Program-made: the position numbers and the translations under genes
DNA from: Rhizobium vallis
GTDB lineage: Bacteria > Pseudomonadota > Alphaproteobacteria > Rhizobiales > Rhizobiaceae
DNA length: 64,000 bases
NCBI RefSeq assembly: GCF_003985155.1
Contig: NZ_ML133689.1
Coordinates: 62,001 to 126,000 of the forward strand
Direction of reading: 5' to 3'
Notes under the pieces: generated by a model
The model's input: the letters and a program-made list of their open reading frames with translations, nothing else
Databases searched by the model: none
What the model was told of the DNA's origin: nothing
In this document: piece by piece, positions 48,276 through 58,739 of the stretch
Layout: every line of letters starts with the position of its first letter
How positions within the stretch are numbered: position 1 is the stretch's first letter

Positions 48276-49208
48276 ATGCCTTTCGCACCGCTCCACCTCG
48301 ACACGCCCCTGGCTCGGACAGCGCCTGGCTACAGCGCCAGCGGTAAGCCGCTCTGGCTGAAGCTCGATGCGCTGCAGCCTTCCGGCAGCTTTAAGCTGCG
48401 CGGCGTCGGCCGGCTTTGCCAACACGAGGTGGAAAATGGCGCGCGCGAGATCTTCTGCGCGTCCGGCGGCAATGCCGGCATCGCCGCGGCTTATGCCGGC
48501 CCGGCGCTCGGTGTGCCGGTCACGATCGTCGTGCCGGAGACGACGGCGCCCGACGTGCGGCAGATAATTGCAGCAACCGGCGCCCATGTCCTGGTCCACG
48601 GATCGGTTTTTGATGAAGCCAATGCCCATGCGGTTGAGCTCGCCCGGAGCCGCAAGGCGACTTATGTCCATCCCTTCGACCATCCGCTTTTGTGGGATGG
48701 CCATGCCACACTTATCGACGAGGTGGTGGCGAAAGGCGCGGTGTTCGATTGCGTCATCACCAGCGTCGGTGGCGGCGGGCTGCTGGCCGGCATCGTCGAG
48801 GGGCTGAAGCGCAACGGGCTTTCTGATGTGCCCGTTATTGCCGTCGAAACCGAAGGGGCGGCGTCGCTGCATGCCAGCCTCAAAGCGAACGAACGGATCA
48901 CCCTTCCCGCCATTACCTCGATTGCCAATTCGCTCGGCGCGCGGCAGGTGGCGCAGCATGTCTTCGACCTGCCGAAACAGCATCCGATCGAAAGCGTCGT
49001 CGTCAGCGACGCCGATGCCGTTGCGGCCTGCCTGAAATTTGCCGATGCGTATCGCATCCTGGTCGAGCCGGCCTGCGGTGCGGCCCTTGCCGTTGCTGAT
49101 GCGCATGCCGGGCTGCTTGCCCGCTTCGATCATCCGCTCATCGAAGTCTGCGGCGGCATCGGCGTGTCGCTGGAAAAGCTGAGGCTCTGGAAAGAGAAGT
49201 TTCTCTGA
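48276..49208 (+). CDS. PLP-dependent serine/threonine dehydratase-like enzyme
   Basis: The 310-residue protein is a fold-type II PLP enzyme. It has the lysine in SGSFKLRG (Lys40), the glycine-rich SGGNAGIAAA near 65 and SVGGGGLLAGI near 167. The short length, lacking the regulatory ACT domain of biosynthetic IlvA, and the overall pattern resemble eukaryotic-type L-serine/L-threonine dehydratase, which yields pyruvate or 2-oxobutyrate. The ATG at 48276 fits the family start. Its position between leuB and leuD fits branched-chain metabolism but does not prove it. Confidence 0.83.
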   Translation: MPFAPLHLDTPLARTAPGYSASGKPLWLKLDALQPSGSFKLRGVGRLCQHEVENGAREIFCASGGNAGIAAAYAGPALGVPVTIVVPETTAPDVRQIIAATGAHVLVHGSVFDEANAHAVELARSRKATYVHPFDHPLLWDGHATLIDEVVAKGAVFDCVITSVGGGGLLAGIVEGLKRNGLSDVPVIAVETEGAASLHASLKANERITLPAITSIANSLGARQVAQHVFDLPKQHPIESVVVSDADAVAACLKFADAYRILVEPACGAALAVADAHAGLLARFDHPLIEVCGGIGVSLEKLRLWKEKFL

Positions 49209-49221
49209 GCTGCGGGAAAAG

Positions 49222-49246
49222 AAAAAGCCGGGCGAAAACCCGGCTT
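49222..49246 (-). terminator. Terminator of leuD
   Basis: AAGCCGGG and CCCGGCTT form a perfect 8-bp stem; on the - strand it is followed by a T-run (49222-49226). It is 25 bases past leuD and may also end the + strand dehydratase gene. Confidence 0.85.
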
Positions 49247-49270
49247 GATCGATCGGCAGTTCGTTAGGGC

Positions 49271-49879
49271 TTAAGCGGCCCAAGGGTGCGAAGCGGCGTT
49301 CTTCTTTTCGAATTCGTCGATCGCCTTGCCCTTTTCCATCGTCAGGCCGATATCGTCGAGGCCGTTCAGCAGGCAGTGGCGCTTGAACTCGTCGAGATCG
49401 AACTTGATCAAGCCGCCATCGGGGCCGGTGATCTCGAGGTTCTCAAGATCGACGGTCAGGATGGCGTTGGAGCCGCGCTCCGCGTCGTCCATCAGCTTGT
49501 CGAGATCTTCCTGGCTGACCTTGATCGGCAGGATGCCGTTCTTAAAGCAGTTGTTGTAGAAAATGTCGGCAAAGCTGGTGGAGATCACGCAGCGGATACC
49601 GAAATCGAGCAGCGCCCAGGGCGCGTGTTCGCGCGAGGAACCGCAGCCGAAATTGTCGCCGGCGACCAGAATCTTGGCATCGCGATAGGCCGGCTTGTTC
49701 AGCACGAAATCGGGGTTTTCGGAACCGTCTTCGTTATAACGGGCTTCGGCGAAAAGGCCCTTGCCAAGACCGGTGCGCTTGATGGTCTTCAGATAGTCCT
49801 TCGGAATGATCATGTCGGTGTCGATATTGACGACCGGCAGGGGCGCTGCAACGCCCGTGAGCTTCACGAATTTATCCAT
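49271..49879 (-). CDS. leuD: 3-isopropylmalate dehydratase small subunit
   Basis: LeuD pairs with LeuC to isomerise isopropylmalate. The 202-residue protein has [16 protein letters not shown] near 18-33 and the conserved [17 protein letters not shown] near 73-89. leuC is not in this window. Length is that of the family. Upstream, 49880-50013 holds its promoter region without a recognisable site. Confidence 0.96.
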   Translation of the reverse strand: MDKFVKLTGVAAPLPVVNIDTDMIIPKDYLKTIKRTGLGKGLFAEARYNEDGSENPDFVLNKPAYRDAKILVAGDNFGCGSSREHAPWALLDFGIRCVISTSFADIFYNNCFKNGILPIKVSQEDLDKLMDDAERGSNAILTVDLENLEITGPDGGLIKFDLDEFKRHCLLNGLDDIGLTMEKGKAIDEFEKKNAASHPWAA

Positions 49880-50013
49880 GACCCATGCTCCATTTCAGCA
49901 AAACGTACTTTCTGAATTTGCATCTAGTCCAGTTTTTCGCCGAAATGAAGGAGAATCTTTCTAAAATGGCGGCCACGCGACGTTTCGCGCGGCCCGCCAT
50001 CGTTTGTATCCGT

Positions 50014-50436
50014 TTACTTGGTCGGTGCATTGAGGCCCCAGAGGACGCCGAAGGGATCGCGAAGCTGGCCGTAGCGATCACCCCAGAACATCAGTTCGAC
50101 CGGCATGACGACTTCGGCGCCGGCAGCCACAGCTCGGTCCCACCAGAAATCGATATCGTCGATAACAAGCTGGATGGCGAAGCCTTCATGGCCTTTGAAG
50201 GGATGGCCGTATTCGGGATAGGCATCCGACAGCATGAGGGAGCTGCCGTTGATATAGAGATGCACATGCATCGTCCGGCCGCTCTCGTCGACCGGCACGA
50301 GATAGGCCTCTTCGGCGCCGAAAGCATTCTTGTAGAATTCCGCGGCCTTTACTGCGCCGCCGACCGTCAGATAAGGCAGCAGGCCATTCTTGACTGGCGG
50401 CATCTTGGTCGGATTGTTTTCCGTTGTCGTATCCAT
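50014..50436 (-). CDS. VOC / PhnB-like glyoxalase-fold protein
   Basis: The 140-residue protein has the PhnB-like vicinal-oxygen-chelate pattern: LLPYLTVGGAVKAAEFYKNAFG near the start and WGDRYGQLRDPFGVLWGL near the end. Members bind a metal, but most have no known reaction. I chose the ATG at 50436 because GGAGG lies six bases before it; the ATG at 50442 directly abuts that ribosome site. Confidence 0.8.
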   Translation of the reverse strand: MDTTTENNPTKMPPVKNGLLPYLTVGGAVKAAEFYKNAFGAEEAYLVPVDESGRTMHVHLYINGSSLMLSDAYPEYGHPFKGHEGFAIQLVIDDIDFWWDRAVAAGAEVVMPVELMFWGDRYGQLRDPFGVLWGLNAPTK

Positions 50437-50546
50437 GCTCATCCTCCATTCGTTTCAAGCGCCGGCTTAATGCCTGGCTACTTCAAAGACGTAGCATGGA
50501 AGCGTGATGCGACAGTGTCGGCCGAAATTTTTGGGCGAGCAGTCGA

Positions 50547-50780
50547 TCAGAGATCGATGATCGTGCCGCGACCGTCGTTCCAGATACGCATCTCCGGCTT
50601 ACCGTTGTTGGCCTTGGCGCGGACCGGAGCGGGCTTCATCTTCATCGAAAGCGCGCGGCCGACCATGAGCACGGTCAGAATGCCGCCGACGGCGAGCGTC
50701 ACCGAGAAGGTGAGAAGCAGCATAGCCACGAAAAAGGTGGCGCCGGCAAGCATGATGAAGATGGAACGAATGTTCTGCAT
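50547..50780 (-). CDS. Small membrane protein, 77 residues
   Basis: I do not recognise a named family. The protein has two hydrophobic stretches (about 7-24 and 27-42) followed by a basic, probably cytoplasmic tail ending NDGRGTIIDL. AAAGG lies upstream of the ATG. It is about 100 bases downstream of the gap after the CoA ester lyase promoter region and reads away from it. The composition and codon use look like a real gene. Confidence 0.6.
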   Translation of the reverse strand: MQNIRSIFIMLAGATFFVAMLLLTFSVTLAVGGILTVLMVGRALSMKMKPAPVRAKANNGKPEMRIWNDGRGTIIDL

Positions 50781-50893
50781 TGGTTTGAGACCTTTCTACG
50801 GAAAGGAATGTGGTCCTTCTTTTTTCTCTCTGCAAGGCAAGCATGGCTTTTTGTTGTCTTGCCGGGATTTGCGAAGCTTGGCACTAATGGTCC

Positions 50894-51799
50894 ATGAGCC
50901 GAACCATACCCCTTCGTTCCCTGCGCCTGCGCCGCTCGGTGTTGAGCGTACCCGCCATCAATGCGCGGGCGCTCGAAAAGAGCCATTCCCTTGATTGCGA
51001 TGCCGTTATTTTCGATCTGGAGGATTCGGTGGCGCCTGAAAAGAAGGCGCAAGCGCGGGAAAACTTGAGACGTTTTTTTGCCGGGCCGCCTCTGGAGGGC
51101 AAGGAAAGGATCATCCGCATCAATTCTTTGTCATCCGAATTCGGGCCGGCGGATCTCGATCTGGTCAAGGCGCTTACGCCCGATGCCATTCTGCTGCCGA
51201 AGGTGGACGAGCCTCAGGATGTCACGGATATCGGCGATCTGCTGGCGGAGGCGGATGCGCCGGAGGAATTACGAATCTGGGCGATGATCGAGACGCCGCG
51301 CGGCGTGCTGAATGTCGGGGCGATCGCCGAATCCGGTCGCACGCCGGGATCGCGGCTCGATTGCCTCGTCGTCGGCCTCAACGACCTGCGCAAGGAAACG
51401 GGTGTCCTGCCGCAGCTGGGGCGGACCTATCTCGTGCCGTGGCTGATGCAGGTCATTCTGGCGGTCAAGGCCTACGGGCTCGATGCGCTCGACAGCGTCT
51501 TCAACGATTTCCGCGATGGCGAAGGCTTCGATGCCGAATGCGGGCAGGGCCGCGCCATGGGTTTTGCGGGCAAGATGCTGATCCACCCCTTGCAGATCGA
51601 AGCCGCCAACCGGTATTTCGGGCCGAGCGCGGAGGAAATAACGGAAGCAGAAGCGGTCATCGCTGCCTTTGCCGACCCGGCTGCCGAGGGCCGCAATGTC
51701 ATCAATGCGAACGGGCGGATGATCGAGCGCCTGCATCTTGTCCAGGCCGAAGCTCTGGTTCATAAAGCTCGTCTGATTTCCGCAAGAAAGCCAGCCTGA
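50894..51799 (+). CDS. HpcH/HpaI (CitE-like) CoA ester lyase
   Basis: The 301-residue protein is a TIM-barrel lyase of the CitE-like group. It has DAVIFDLEDSVAPEKK near 36-51, an arginine in IIRINS near 72, AMIETPRGVLN near 133 and LIHPLQIEAAN near 232. Members cleave malyl-, citramalyl- or methylmalyl-CoA; no citrate lyase partners are nearby, so citrate lyase function is unlikely. The exact substrate is not readable. Its TGA overlaps the ATG of the next gene. Confidence 0.87.
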   Translation: MSRTIPLRSLRLRRSVLSVPAINARALEKSHSLDCDAVIFDLEDSVAPEKKAQARENLRRFFAGPPLEGKERIIRINSLSSEFGPADLDLVKALTPDAILLPKVDEPQDVTDIGDLLAEADAPEELRIWAMIETPRGVLNVGAIAESGRTPGSRLDCLVVGLNDLRKETGVLPQLGRTYLVPWLMQVILAVKAYGLDALDSVFNDFRDGEGFDAECGQGRAMGFAGKMLIHPLQIEAANRYFGPSAEEITEAEAVIAAFADPAAEGRNVINANGRMIERLHLVQAEALVHKARLISARKPA

Positions 51800-52005
51800 T
51801 GAAACTCTACCGCTTCCTGACCGGTCCCGACGACGCCTCTTTCTGCCACAAGGTCACCGCCGCCCTCAACAAGGGCTGGTCGCTGGAGGGCTCGCCGACC
51901 TATGCCTTCAATGCCGCGACCGGCGCGATGCAATGCGGCCAGGCCGTCGTCAAGGATGTCGAAGGCAAGGATTACGATCCCGAGATGAAGCTCTCTGAGC
52001 AGTAA
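51799..52005 (+). CDS. DUF1737 protein, 68 residues
   Basis: The small protein MKLYRFLTGPDDASFCHKVT... with ALNKGWSLEGSPTYAFN matches the DUF1737 pattern (a short domain with a conserved LNxGW-type motif). No function is known. It overlaps the lyase stop by one base (TGATG), so the two are translationally coupled. Confidence 0.78.
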   Translation: MKLYRFLTGPDDASFCHKVTAALNKGWSLEGSPTYAFNAATGAMQCGQAVVKDVEGKDYDPEMKLSEQ

Positions 52006-52049
52006 GACTCATTGAAGGTGATAGAGCGTACTGCCTTGCGCGACGTGCT

Positions 52050-52487
52050 CTAGCGCTCGGCGGCCTCCTCGGCGCTGGCCTCGATCCGCTCCATGTCATC
52101 GTCGCTCAGGCCGAAATGGTGGCCGATCTCATGGATCAGGACATGGGTGATGATATCGCCGAGCGTCTCGTCGTTTTCGGCCCAGTAATCGAGGATGGGA
52201 CGCCGGTAGAGGCGGATGCGGTTCGGCATCTCGCCGGTTTCCACCGTAAAGCGTTCGGAAATGCCCCTGCCCTCGAAAAGGCCGAGCAGGTCGAAAGGGG
52301 TTTCCAGCGCCATATCCTCGAAAACGTCGTCATCGGGGAAATCCTCGATCTCGATCGTCAGGTTGGTCGTCAGCTGGCGGAATTCATCCGGCAGATGGCT
52401 GTAGGCCTCCATGGCCAGCGACTCGAAGGTGCTGATCGTCGGCGCATGGCGGTCCCGCCAATCATCGCTCAGGTCTATGCGGGCCAT
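52050..52487 (-). CDS. Zincin-like metallopeptidase family protein (DUF1025)
   Basis: The 145-residue protein has the zinc motif HEIGHHFGLSDDDME near 116-130, typical of the small actinobacterial/alphaproteobacterial zincin-like group. The expected third ligand is the aspartate in the SDDD run. No signal peptide is seen, so it is cytoplasmic. GGAAGG precedes the ATG. Its substrate is unknown. It converges on the DUF1737 gene. Confidence 0.85.
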   Translation of the reverse strand: MARIDLSDDWRDRHAPTISTFESLAMEAYSHLPDEFRQLTTNLTIEIEDFPDDDVFEDMALETPFDLLGLFEGRGISERFTVETGEMPNRIRLYRRPILDYWAENDETLGDIITHVLIHEIGHHFGLSDDDMERIEASAEEAAER

Positions 52488-52613
52488 GAATATTCCTTCC
52501 TTTGCGGGCCCATATAGAACCTTTATCGCCGATTTTCGAGTGCGGAATCAAAGGCAGGAATAAATTCATAGAAAATGGTTGTTGACTCTTCTTCGGCTCT
52601 CTGGAATCCATAA

Positions 52614-52628
52614 GAACATAACAGGAAC
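52614..52628 (+). promoter_or_regulatory. LexA (SOS) box GAAC-N7-GAAC
   Basis: GAAC at 52614-52617 and GAAC at 52625-52628 are seven bases apart, the direct-repeat LexA site of alphaproteobacteria. It lies 21 bases before imuA. A TTGACT about 30 bases upstream could be the -35 element. Confidence 0.82.
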
Positions 52629-52649
52629 AAGACGAACGGAGTGAACGCC

Positions 52650-53606
52650 ATGGCGCAGAACGCCCTGGCGCGCGAGCGGCTTTTTGCGCTCCGCGAAACC
52701 ATCGCTAAGCTAGAAGGAAAGCCGGCGCCAGCGCTTGCGGCAGCGGAGCGGGAGGCCCTGGCATCGGGGAAGGCTGCGCGGCAGGCTGTCGAACGGAACG
52801 GCCGCGGGCTTCATCTGCCGTTCGGCGTCGCACCGCTCGACGAGGCGATGGAAGGCGGCCTGCCGCTCGATGCGATCATCGAATTCCGCGCAGCTCTGTC
52901 ACGCGATGCAGGTGCGGCAAGCGGGCTAGCGATGGCTGTTGCCGCGCGGCTTCAAAAACGGGAGGCGGATGCCGGCAGGCTTCTGCCGCTGCTCTGGATC
53001 GGCGATGCCGTCGGCACGCTGGAGGCCGGCCGCCCCTATGCTCCAGGGCTTCTGGATTTCGGGTTGAACCCGGAGCGATTTCTTCATGCGGCGCCGCGCA
53101 AGCTGGACGAAGCCCTCTGGCTGGCCGAGACGGCGGTGGAAAGCGCTGCCTTCTTGGCCGTCGTCTTCGAAGTGCGGGGCAATCCGGCGCATTTCGGTTT
53201 GACGGAAAGCCGCAGGCTCATTCTCAGGACGCGGGCCGCCCGCCGTCCGCTCTTTGTCGTCCGGCAGGCCGGTGAGGAAGAGGCGAGCAGTGCGGCCTTT
53301 CGCCTGCATGTCGAATCCGCTCCATCCGGTCTGCGGCCGCTGCCGGACAGATCGAAGCTTTCCGGCAGCATCGGCAATCCGATTTTCCGTCTCACGCTGG
53401 AGAAGAGCCGCAATCCGGCCCCGCTCTCCTTTCTTCTGGAGTGGAATCCCCATGAACGCGAATTTCTCCCTGTTGCCGAACCAGGCTTCGCTCGTCCTCC
53501 AGGCGAACAGTCAGCGCATTCTGGCGCTCAGCTTTCCGCACCTGCCAACGGATCGCATCGCTCGCAGGCGATGGGGGCTCTCCTGGCGTTCGAGAGGGCG
53601 TCCTGA
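52650..53606 (+). CDS. imuA: ImuA, SOS mutagenesis cassette protein
   Basis: ImuA is a RecA-like accessory factor of the imuA-imuB-dnaE2 translesion system. The 318-residue product has HLPFGVAPLDEAMEGGLPLDAI near 50 and LLPLLWIGDA near 111, as in ImuA. No standard Walker A is seen. I chose the ATG at 52650, eight bases after GGAG; a GTG at 52641 would add three residues. Its 3' end overlaps imuB by 155 bases in another frame. Confidence 0.9.
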   Translation: MAQNALARERLFALRETIAKLEGKPAPALAAAEREALASGKAARQAVERNGRGLHLPFGVAPLDEAMEGGLPLDAIIEFRAALSRDAGAASGLAMAVAARLQKREADAGRLLPLLWIGDAVGTLEAGRPYAPGLLDFGLNPERFLHAAPRKLDEALWLAETAVESAAFLAVVFEVRGNPAHFGLTESRRLILRTRAARRPLFVVRQAGEEEASSAAFRLHVESAPSGLRPLPDRSKLSGSIGNPIFRLTLEKSRNPAPLSFLLEWNPHEREFLPVAEPGFARPPGEQSAHSGAQLSAPANGSHRSQAMGALLAFERAS

Positions 53607-55065
53607 GGAGCCGCCGATCGTCTGTTCCGGCAAGCTCAACAATGCCATGCGGCTGACGGCACTGGATGAGTTCGCCGAAAGACTAGGATTGAGGAAGGAG
53701 CAGGGTGTTGCCGAAGCGCGTGCCATGTATCCGACGCTCGAGGTCGCCGAAGAGGATCCGGCTGCCGACCGTCGGTTGCTGGAGGCAATCGCCGACTGGT
53801 GCGACCGTTATACGCCATTGGTGGCGTTCGACGGCAAGGATGGCCTATTTCTCGACATTACCGGTTGCGCCCATCTCTTCGGTGGTGAAAAGGCGCTTCT
53901 CAAGGATGTGCTGTCGCGGCTCTTTCACATGGGGTTCGATGCACGGGGCGCGATCTCATCATCGCCGGGCCTTTCCTGGGCAATGTCCCGCTTCGGGCAA
54001 GGCGGTGTGATTGAGGATGAAGAAACCGATACTGTGCTGGCGCCCCTGCCGGTCGCTGCCTTGCGGCTGGAAGGGCAAACCGTCGATGCCCTGAAGAAGC
54101 TCGGCCTCAAATATGTCGGTGACGTCATCCATGCGCCGCGAGCGCCGCTGACTCGCCGGTTCGGCCCGGAGCTGCTCCTGCGTCTCGACCAGGCGCTGGG
54201 ACGCGAAGAGGAGCCGGTGTCGCCCCGTCGTCCCGTCGCCAGTCTCTCGGCCGAAAGCCGGTTGATCGAGCCGATCGGGACGGAAGAGCAGATCCTCGCC
54301 GTCACCAGACAGGTCGCCGTGTCGCTGCAGCCGTCGCTGGAGGCGCGGCGGGCCGGCGGGCGGGTGTTCGAACTGGTCCTGTTCCGCGTCGATGGCAGGG
54401 TCTTCCGCATTTCCGTCGGCGCTTCGCAGCCGCTTCGCGAACCGAAATTCATCGCCGGGCTTTTTTCCGAGCGATTGCAGGCGGTCTATGACGATATCGA
54501 TGCCGGCTATGGTTTCGAGATCCTGCGGCTGAATGTGCTGCGGCATGACCCGTTCAACGAGGCGCAGGGTGATTTCGAAGGCGACCGCCAGGGAGAGATC
54601 TCGCTTTCGGCTTTCGTCGACCGGGTTTCGGCCCGGCTTGGTGTGGATTGCCTGCAAAGCTTCCAGCTCCGCGAGAGCCACGTGCCGGAACGTGCCGTCA
54701 TCACGGTTCCGGTGATGGACAATCTTTCGAGACGGCGGAAGGTGGAGCAGGACAGTCCTCTTCCCTTCCGTGAAGAGCGGCCGTTGCGGCTTTTTGCAAC
54801 GCCGGAGCTTGTCGAGACGGTGCTCGCCGAAGTGCCCGATGGTCCCCCGCAGGTCTTCCGCTGGCGGCGCATGCAGCATCAGGTGGCAAAAAGTGAAGGT
54901 CCGGAGCGGATTGCCATGGAGTGGTGGATCGACGGAAGCGACGCCGAGGCGCGTGACTATTTCCGTGTCGAGGATGAGGCCGGACATCGCTTCTGGATCT
55001 ATCGCCGGGGCTTTTATGGTCAGGAATTCGATCCTCGCTGGTTCATGCACGGGGTTTTTGCATGA
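53452..55065 (+). CDS. imuB: ImuB, Y-family polymerase-like mutagenesis protein
   Basis: ImuB resembles Y-family DNA polymerases but lacks their catalytic acidic residues. It bridges DnaE2 and the beta clamp in error-prone repair. The 537-residue protein has [18 protein letters not shown] near 22-39, at the place where a polymerase would carry catalytic aspartates, then the palm-finger region and a little-finger domain. A clamp-binding motif must lie in the middle to C-terminal part. The start cannot be later than about 53514, so overlap with imuA is real. It ends ATGA with dnaE2. Confidence 0.92.
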   Translation: MNANFSLLPNQASLVLQANSQRILALSFPHLPTDRIARRRWGLSWRSRGRPEEPPIVCSGKLNNAMRLTALDEFAERLGLRKEQGVAEARAMYPTLEVAEEDPAADRRLLEAIADWCDRYTPLVAFDGKDGLFLDITGCAHLFGGEKALLKDVLSRLFHMGFDARGAISSSPGLSWAMSRFGQGGVIEDEETDTVLAPLPVAALRLEGQTVDALKKLGLKYVGDVIHAPRAPLTRRFGPELLLRLDQALGREEEPVSPRRPVASLSAESRLIEPIGTEEQILAVTRQVAVSLQPSLEARRAGGRVFELVLFRVDGRVFRISVGASQPLREPKFIAGLFSERLQAVYDDIDAGYGFEILRLNVLRHDPFNEAQGDFEGDRQGEISLSAFVDRVSARLGVDCLQSFQLRESHVPERAVITVPVMDNLSRRRKVEQDSPLPFREERPLRLFATPELVETVLAEVPDGPPQVFRWRRMQHQVAKSEGPERIAMEWWIDGSDAEARDYFRVEDEAGHRFWIYRRGFYGQEFDPRWFMHGVFA

Positions 55066-58000
55066 AACCCGTGCGCGCATTCTTCGAGATCGGTACGCGG
55101 ACGAATTTCTCGTTCCTCGAAGGCGCCTCCAGCCCGGAGGAGATGGTCGTGCAGGCCGCTTATCTGAAGCTTGGAGGCCTCGGCATTGCGGATCGGAATT
55201 CGGTTGCCGGTGTGGTGCGGGCGCATGCACAGGCAGAACAGCTTGAGGAGAAATACAGGAATAGAGAAGAGATTCTGGCCCAGGCGAAGAGGGAAGGAAA
55301 AAAGGAGGAGGTAATCCTCGATCCTATCCGGGTTCAGCCGGGCGCTCGTCTCGTCTTTTGCGATGGAACGCCTGATATCCTCGCCTATCCGTGCAACCGG
55401 CGGGGCTGGGCAAACATCTGTCGCCTTCTCAGTGCCGGTAATCTGAAGGAGGAGGCGGTCAAGGGAAGCTGCATCCTGACGGAAGCCGAGCTTATGGAAT
55501 GGGGCGACGAGATGATGCTTGCCCTCGTTCCCGATCGTATTCTTGTCGATAGCCAGGCTGGCCAGTCGGGGCTGGAAGATCACTTGAAGCGCTTTCGCAA
55601 ACGGTTCGGCAAAGCATTCCATGTGGCACTGGCCCCCGCCTATGACGGCCGCGACAAGCAGGTTTTTGCGGTATTTGCCATGTTTGCCGCCCGAAACCGT
55701 GTGCCGCTGATTGCGACCAACCAGCCGCTTTACCACCATTCCGGACGCCGGCCGCTTTCGGATGTCGTGATCGCGATCCGGGAACATGTCGAGATACCGC
55801 AAGCCGGATTCCTGCTGGCGCCGAATGCCGAACGCTATCTCAAGGATTCACGTGAAATGATCAGGATCTTCCGGGACTATCCTGATGCGGTCGAGAACAC
55901 GAAGGCCTTCTTCACCAAATTGACCTTTTCGCTGAAGGAACTGGAGCACAATTACCCGCCGGAAAACGATCCCGGTGAAACGCCGCAGGAAACCTTGGAA
56001 AGACTGACGAGAGCGGGAGCGGCGAAACGCTATCCCGAGGGCATTCCGCCCAAGGTTGCGCCGCAGATCGAGTATGAACTCGATCTCATTCGCCAGAAGA
56101 AATATGCTTCCTATTTCCTGACGGTTTACAGGATCATCCAGTACGCCCGCTATGATCGCAAGATCCTGTGCCAGGGGCGCGGGTCGGCGGCGAATTCGGT
56201 CATCTGCTATTGCCTCGAGATAACGGAAGTCAATCCGGAGAAGAGCACATTGCTCTTCGACCGCTTCATTTCGATGGACCGGGACGAGCCGCCTGACATC
56301 GACGTCGATTTCGAACATGACCGGCGCGAAGAGGTCATCCAGTTCATCTATCGAAGATACGGCATCGACCATGCCGGACTGACGGCGGGGGTGACCACCT
56401 ACCGCACCCGTTCGGCGGGCCGCGAGGTCGCCAAGGCCTTCGGGCTCTCCGAGGATGTCCAGTCGGCGATCAGCAGCCTCGTCTGGGGCTGGTCGGAGGA
56501 TAATCTTTCGGAGCGAGATGCAAGGGCGGCCGGCCTCGACGTCAAAGATCCGGTAACACGGAACGTGCTGAGGTATGCCTCCGAGCTTCTCGGCTTTCCC
56601 AGACACCTTACCCAGCATGTCGGCGGCTTCGTCATCACCCGGGACAGGCTCGACGAGGTGGTGCCGATCATGAAGACGGCGATGCCGGATCGCTACATGA
56701 TCGAATGGGACAAGGATGATCTCGACAACGTCAAGATCCTCAAAGTGGATGTGCTGGCGCTCGGCATGCTGACCTGCCTCAGGAAGGCCTTCTCAATGCT
56801 CGAACTGCATTATGAGGTGAAGAAGACGCTTGCCGACCTCGGCAACAGGGAGCACGGAGAGGAGGGAGAGCCGGTTTACGACATGATGGGCCGGGCCGAT
56901 ACGCTCGGCGTTTTCCAGATCGAAAGCCGGGCGCAGATGAGCATGCTGCCTCGCCTGAAACCCAGAATTTTTTATGATCTCGTCATCGAGGTGGCGATCG
57001 TCCGGCCGGGGCCGATCCAGGGCAACATGGTGCATCCCTACCTGAAACGCCGGGAGCTGAAGGCCAAGGACATCCCGATCGAATATCCGAGCGAGGAGCT
57101 GAAAGCGGTCCTTGAAAGGACCCTCGGCGTACCCTTGTTCCAGGAGCAGGCGATGCAGATCGCGATCACCGCCGCCGGTTTCAAACCGGCGGAGGCCGAC
57201 AAGCTTCGTCGAGCGATGGCAACATTCAAGCGAACCGGCACGATCGGCAATTTCGAGAAGCGGTTCATCGAGGGAATGGTTTCCAGGAACTACGATCCCG
57301 AGTTCGCGAAGCAATGCTTCAACCAGATCAAGGGTTTCGGCGAATACGGCTTCCCCGAAAGCCATGCGGCGTCCTTCGCGCTGCTCGTCTACGCCTCTTC
57401 ATGGCTCAAGGCCTATTATCCCGATGTCTTCTGCGCGGCGATGCTGAACTCCCAGCCGATGGGGTTTTACGCGCCGGCGCAGTTGGTGCGGGATGCACGA
57501 GAGCACGGGGTAAGGATCCTGCCGGTCGACGTCAATGAATCGGACTGGGATTGCGGTCTGGAAGAGGCCGCTTTCGATCAGAATGCTGTCGATTTCCGGC
57601 ATCGTGAGATGCGCGAGATCATCAAGGCCCGGCACGCGGTGCGGCTCGGCTTCCGGCAGGTCAAGGGCGTCTCGGATAAAGAAATCGAGCTGCTTATCAA
57701 AAATCGAGGCAAAGGATACAGCTCCGTTCGGGATCTCTGGCTGCGGTCCGGCCTGCAGAAATCAGTCATCGAGCGACTGGCGGATGCGGATGCGTTCCAA
57801 TCCCTTAGATTATCAAGACGCGACGCGCTCTGGGCGGTGCGGGCGCTTGACGTGAAGAGTGCAGCCGAAGAGTTGCCGCTTTTCGAGCAGGTCCGTCATG
57901 TCGACCTCCAGGCTGAACCTGCGACGAAACTGCCGGACATGCCGCCGGGCGAACAGGTAATCGAAGATTATCGTTATCTCTCCCTGTCACTGAAAGCGCA

Positions 58001-58523
58001 TCCGGTCTCCTTCCTGAGAGAGGAATTCCAGAAGATGGGCATTACCCGCAATGTCGATCTTCTCAGAGTGCCGAACGGAAAGAGGGTGACGATCGCCGGG
58101 CTGGTGCTGGTGCGCCAGCGGCCGGGTTCGGCCAAGGGCGTGATCTTCATGACGCTGGAGGACGAAACCGGGGTCGCCAATGCGATCGTCTGGAACAAGA
58201 TATTCGACAAATATCGGGCGGTCGTCATGGGCGCCCGCCTTGTGAAAATCCGCGGCAGGCTGCAAAGCCATAGCGGCGTGATCCATACCGTCGTCGAGCA
58301 TATCGAAGACATGACGCCTGCCCTTGGCATCCTGCAACGCGAGGCCCGCCGTTTCGGCGCTTGCGAGCGGTCGGACGAGGTGCTGAGGCCGGGAGGCGAC
58401 CAGCGGCAGGTCGCGGATGCTCGGAAAGGGGCGGAGTTGGAAAAAACTATGATTTCTACAGGCCGCCATGCGGGCGTGGCGGAAACCGCCGAGGTTATGC
58501 CGCGCGGGCGGAATTTTCATTGA
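55062..58523 (+). CDS. dnaE2: Error-prone DNA polymerase DnaE2 (ImuC)
   Basis: DnaE2 is the catalytic alpha-type polymerase of SOS mutagenesis. The 1153-residue protein has a PHP domain, the polymerase core with [10 protein letters not shown] near 370 and [16 protein letters not shown] near 410 (catalytic aspartates), an HhH region and an OB domain near 1000-1080. It ends VMPRGRNFH, typical of DnaE2. It is longer than the usual 1080-1100 residues because of a charged insertion at about 56-91 and a longer linker near the C-terminus. It starts within the imuB stop (ATGA). Confidence 0.95.
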   Translation: MKPVRAFFEIGTRTNFSFLEGASSPEEMVVQAAYLKLGGLGIADRNSVAGVVRAHAQAEQLEEKYRNREEILAQAKREGKKEEVILDPIRVQPGARLVFCDGTPDILAYPCNRRGWANICRLLSAGNLKEEAVKGSCILTEAELMEWGDEMMLALVPDRILVDSQAGQSGLEDHLKRFRKRFGKAFHVALAPAYDGRDKQVFAVFAMFAARNRVPLIATNQPLYHHSGRRPLSDVVIAIREHVEIPQAGFLLAPNAERYLKDSREMIRIFRDYPDAVENTKAFFTKLTFSLKELEHNYPPENDPGETPQETLERLTRAGAAKRYPEGIPPKVAPQIEYELDLIRQKKYASYFLTVYRIIQYARYDRKILCQGRGSAANSVICYCLEITEVNPEKSTLLFDRFISMDRDEPPDIDVDFEHDRREEVIQFIYRRYGIDHAGLTAGVTTYRTRSAGREVAKAFGLSEDVQSAISSLVWGWSEDNLSERDARAAGLDVKDPVTRNVLRYASELLGFPRHLTQHVGGFVITRDRLDEVVPIMKTAMPDRYMIEWDKDDLDNVKILKVDVLALGMLTCLRKAFSMLELHYEVKKTLADLGNREHGEEGEPVYDMMGRADTLGVFQIESRAQMSMLPRLKPRIFYDLVIEVAIVRPGPIQGNMVHPYLKRRELKAKDIPIEYPSEELKAVLERTLGVPLFQEQAMQIAITAAGFKPAEADKLRRAMATFKRTGTIGNFEKRFIEGMVSRNYDPEFAKQCFNQIKGFGEYGFPESHAASFALLVYASSWLKAYYPDVFCAAMLNSQPMGFYAPAQLVRDAREHGVRILPVDVNESDWDCGLEEAAFDQNAVDFRHREMREIIKARHAVRLGFRQVKGVSDKEIELLIKNRGKGYSSVRDLWLRSGLQKSVIERLADADAFQSLRLSRRDALWAVRALDVKSAAEELPLFEQVRHVDLQAEPATKLPDMPPGEQVIEDYRYLSLSLKAHPVSFLREEFQKMGITRNVDLLRVPNGKRVTIAGLVLVRQRPGSAKGVIFMTLEDETGVANAIVWNKIFDKYRAVVMGARLVKIRGRLQSHSGVIHTVVEHIEDMTPALGILQREARRFGACERSDEVLRPGGDQRQVADARKGAELEKTMISTGRHAGVAETAEVMPRGRNFH

Positions 58524-58675
58524 ACGCGTTTCGCCGAGCGGATCATGCAGGCGCACTTTCATGGAGATCCATGCCTGTATGATGTCGCCGTCCTCAACCG
58601 CCGCCGAATTTCGGACAATCCGCAACAGGGTTTGCCCACCGCCGCCGCGCGATGGCGAGGGACTCGAATTTTTTC

Positions 58676-58702
58676 TTGACAACCACCATCTTCTTTAGCA
58701 GA
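58676..58702 (+). promoter_or_regulatory. Candidate promoter and iron-type palindrome before bfd
   Basis: TTGACA at 58676-58681 could be a -35 element. It is followed by TTCT-N5-AGAA at 58690-58702, which resembles half of the rhizobial Irr (ICE) palindrome. The match is weak. Confidence 0.3.
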
Positions 58703-58739
58703 AAAACACGATAGTCAGTGTCATGTTTGGAACAAAGAC

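Noticed and set aside
55844..55859. parS-like palindrome inside dnaE2 (GGATTCACGTGAAATG)
   Set aside because: Only 12 of 16 positions match. The CACGTG core is common enough by chance in this genome.
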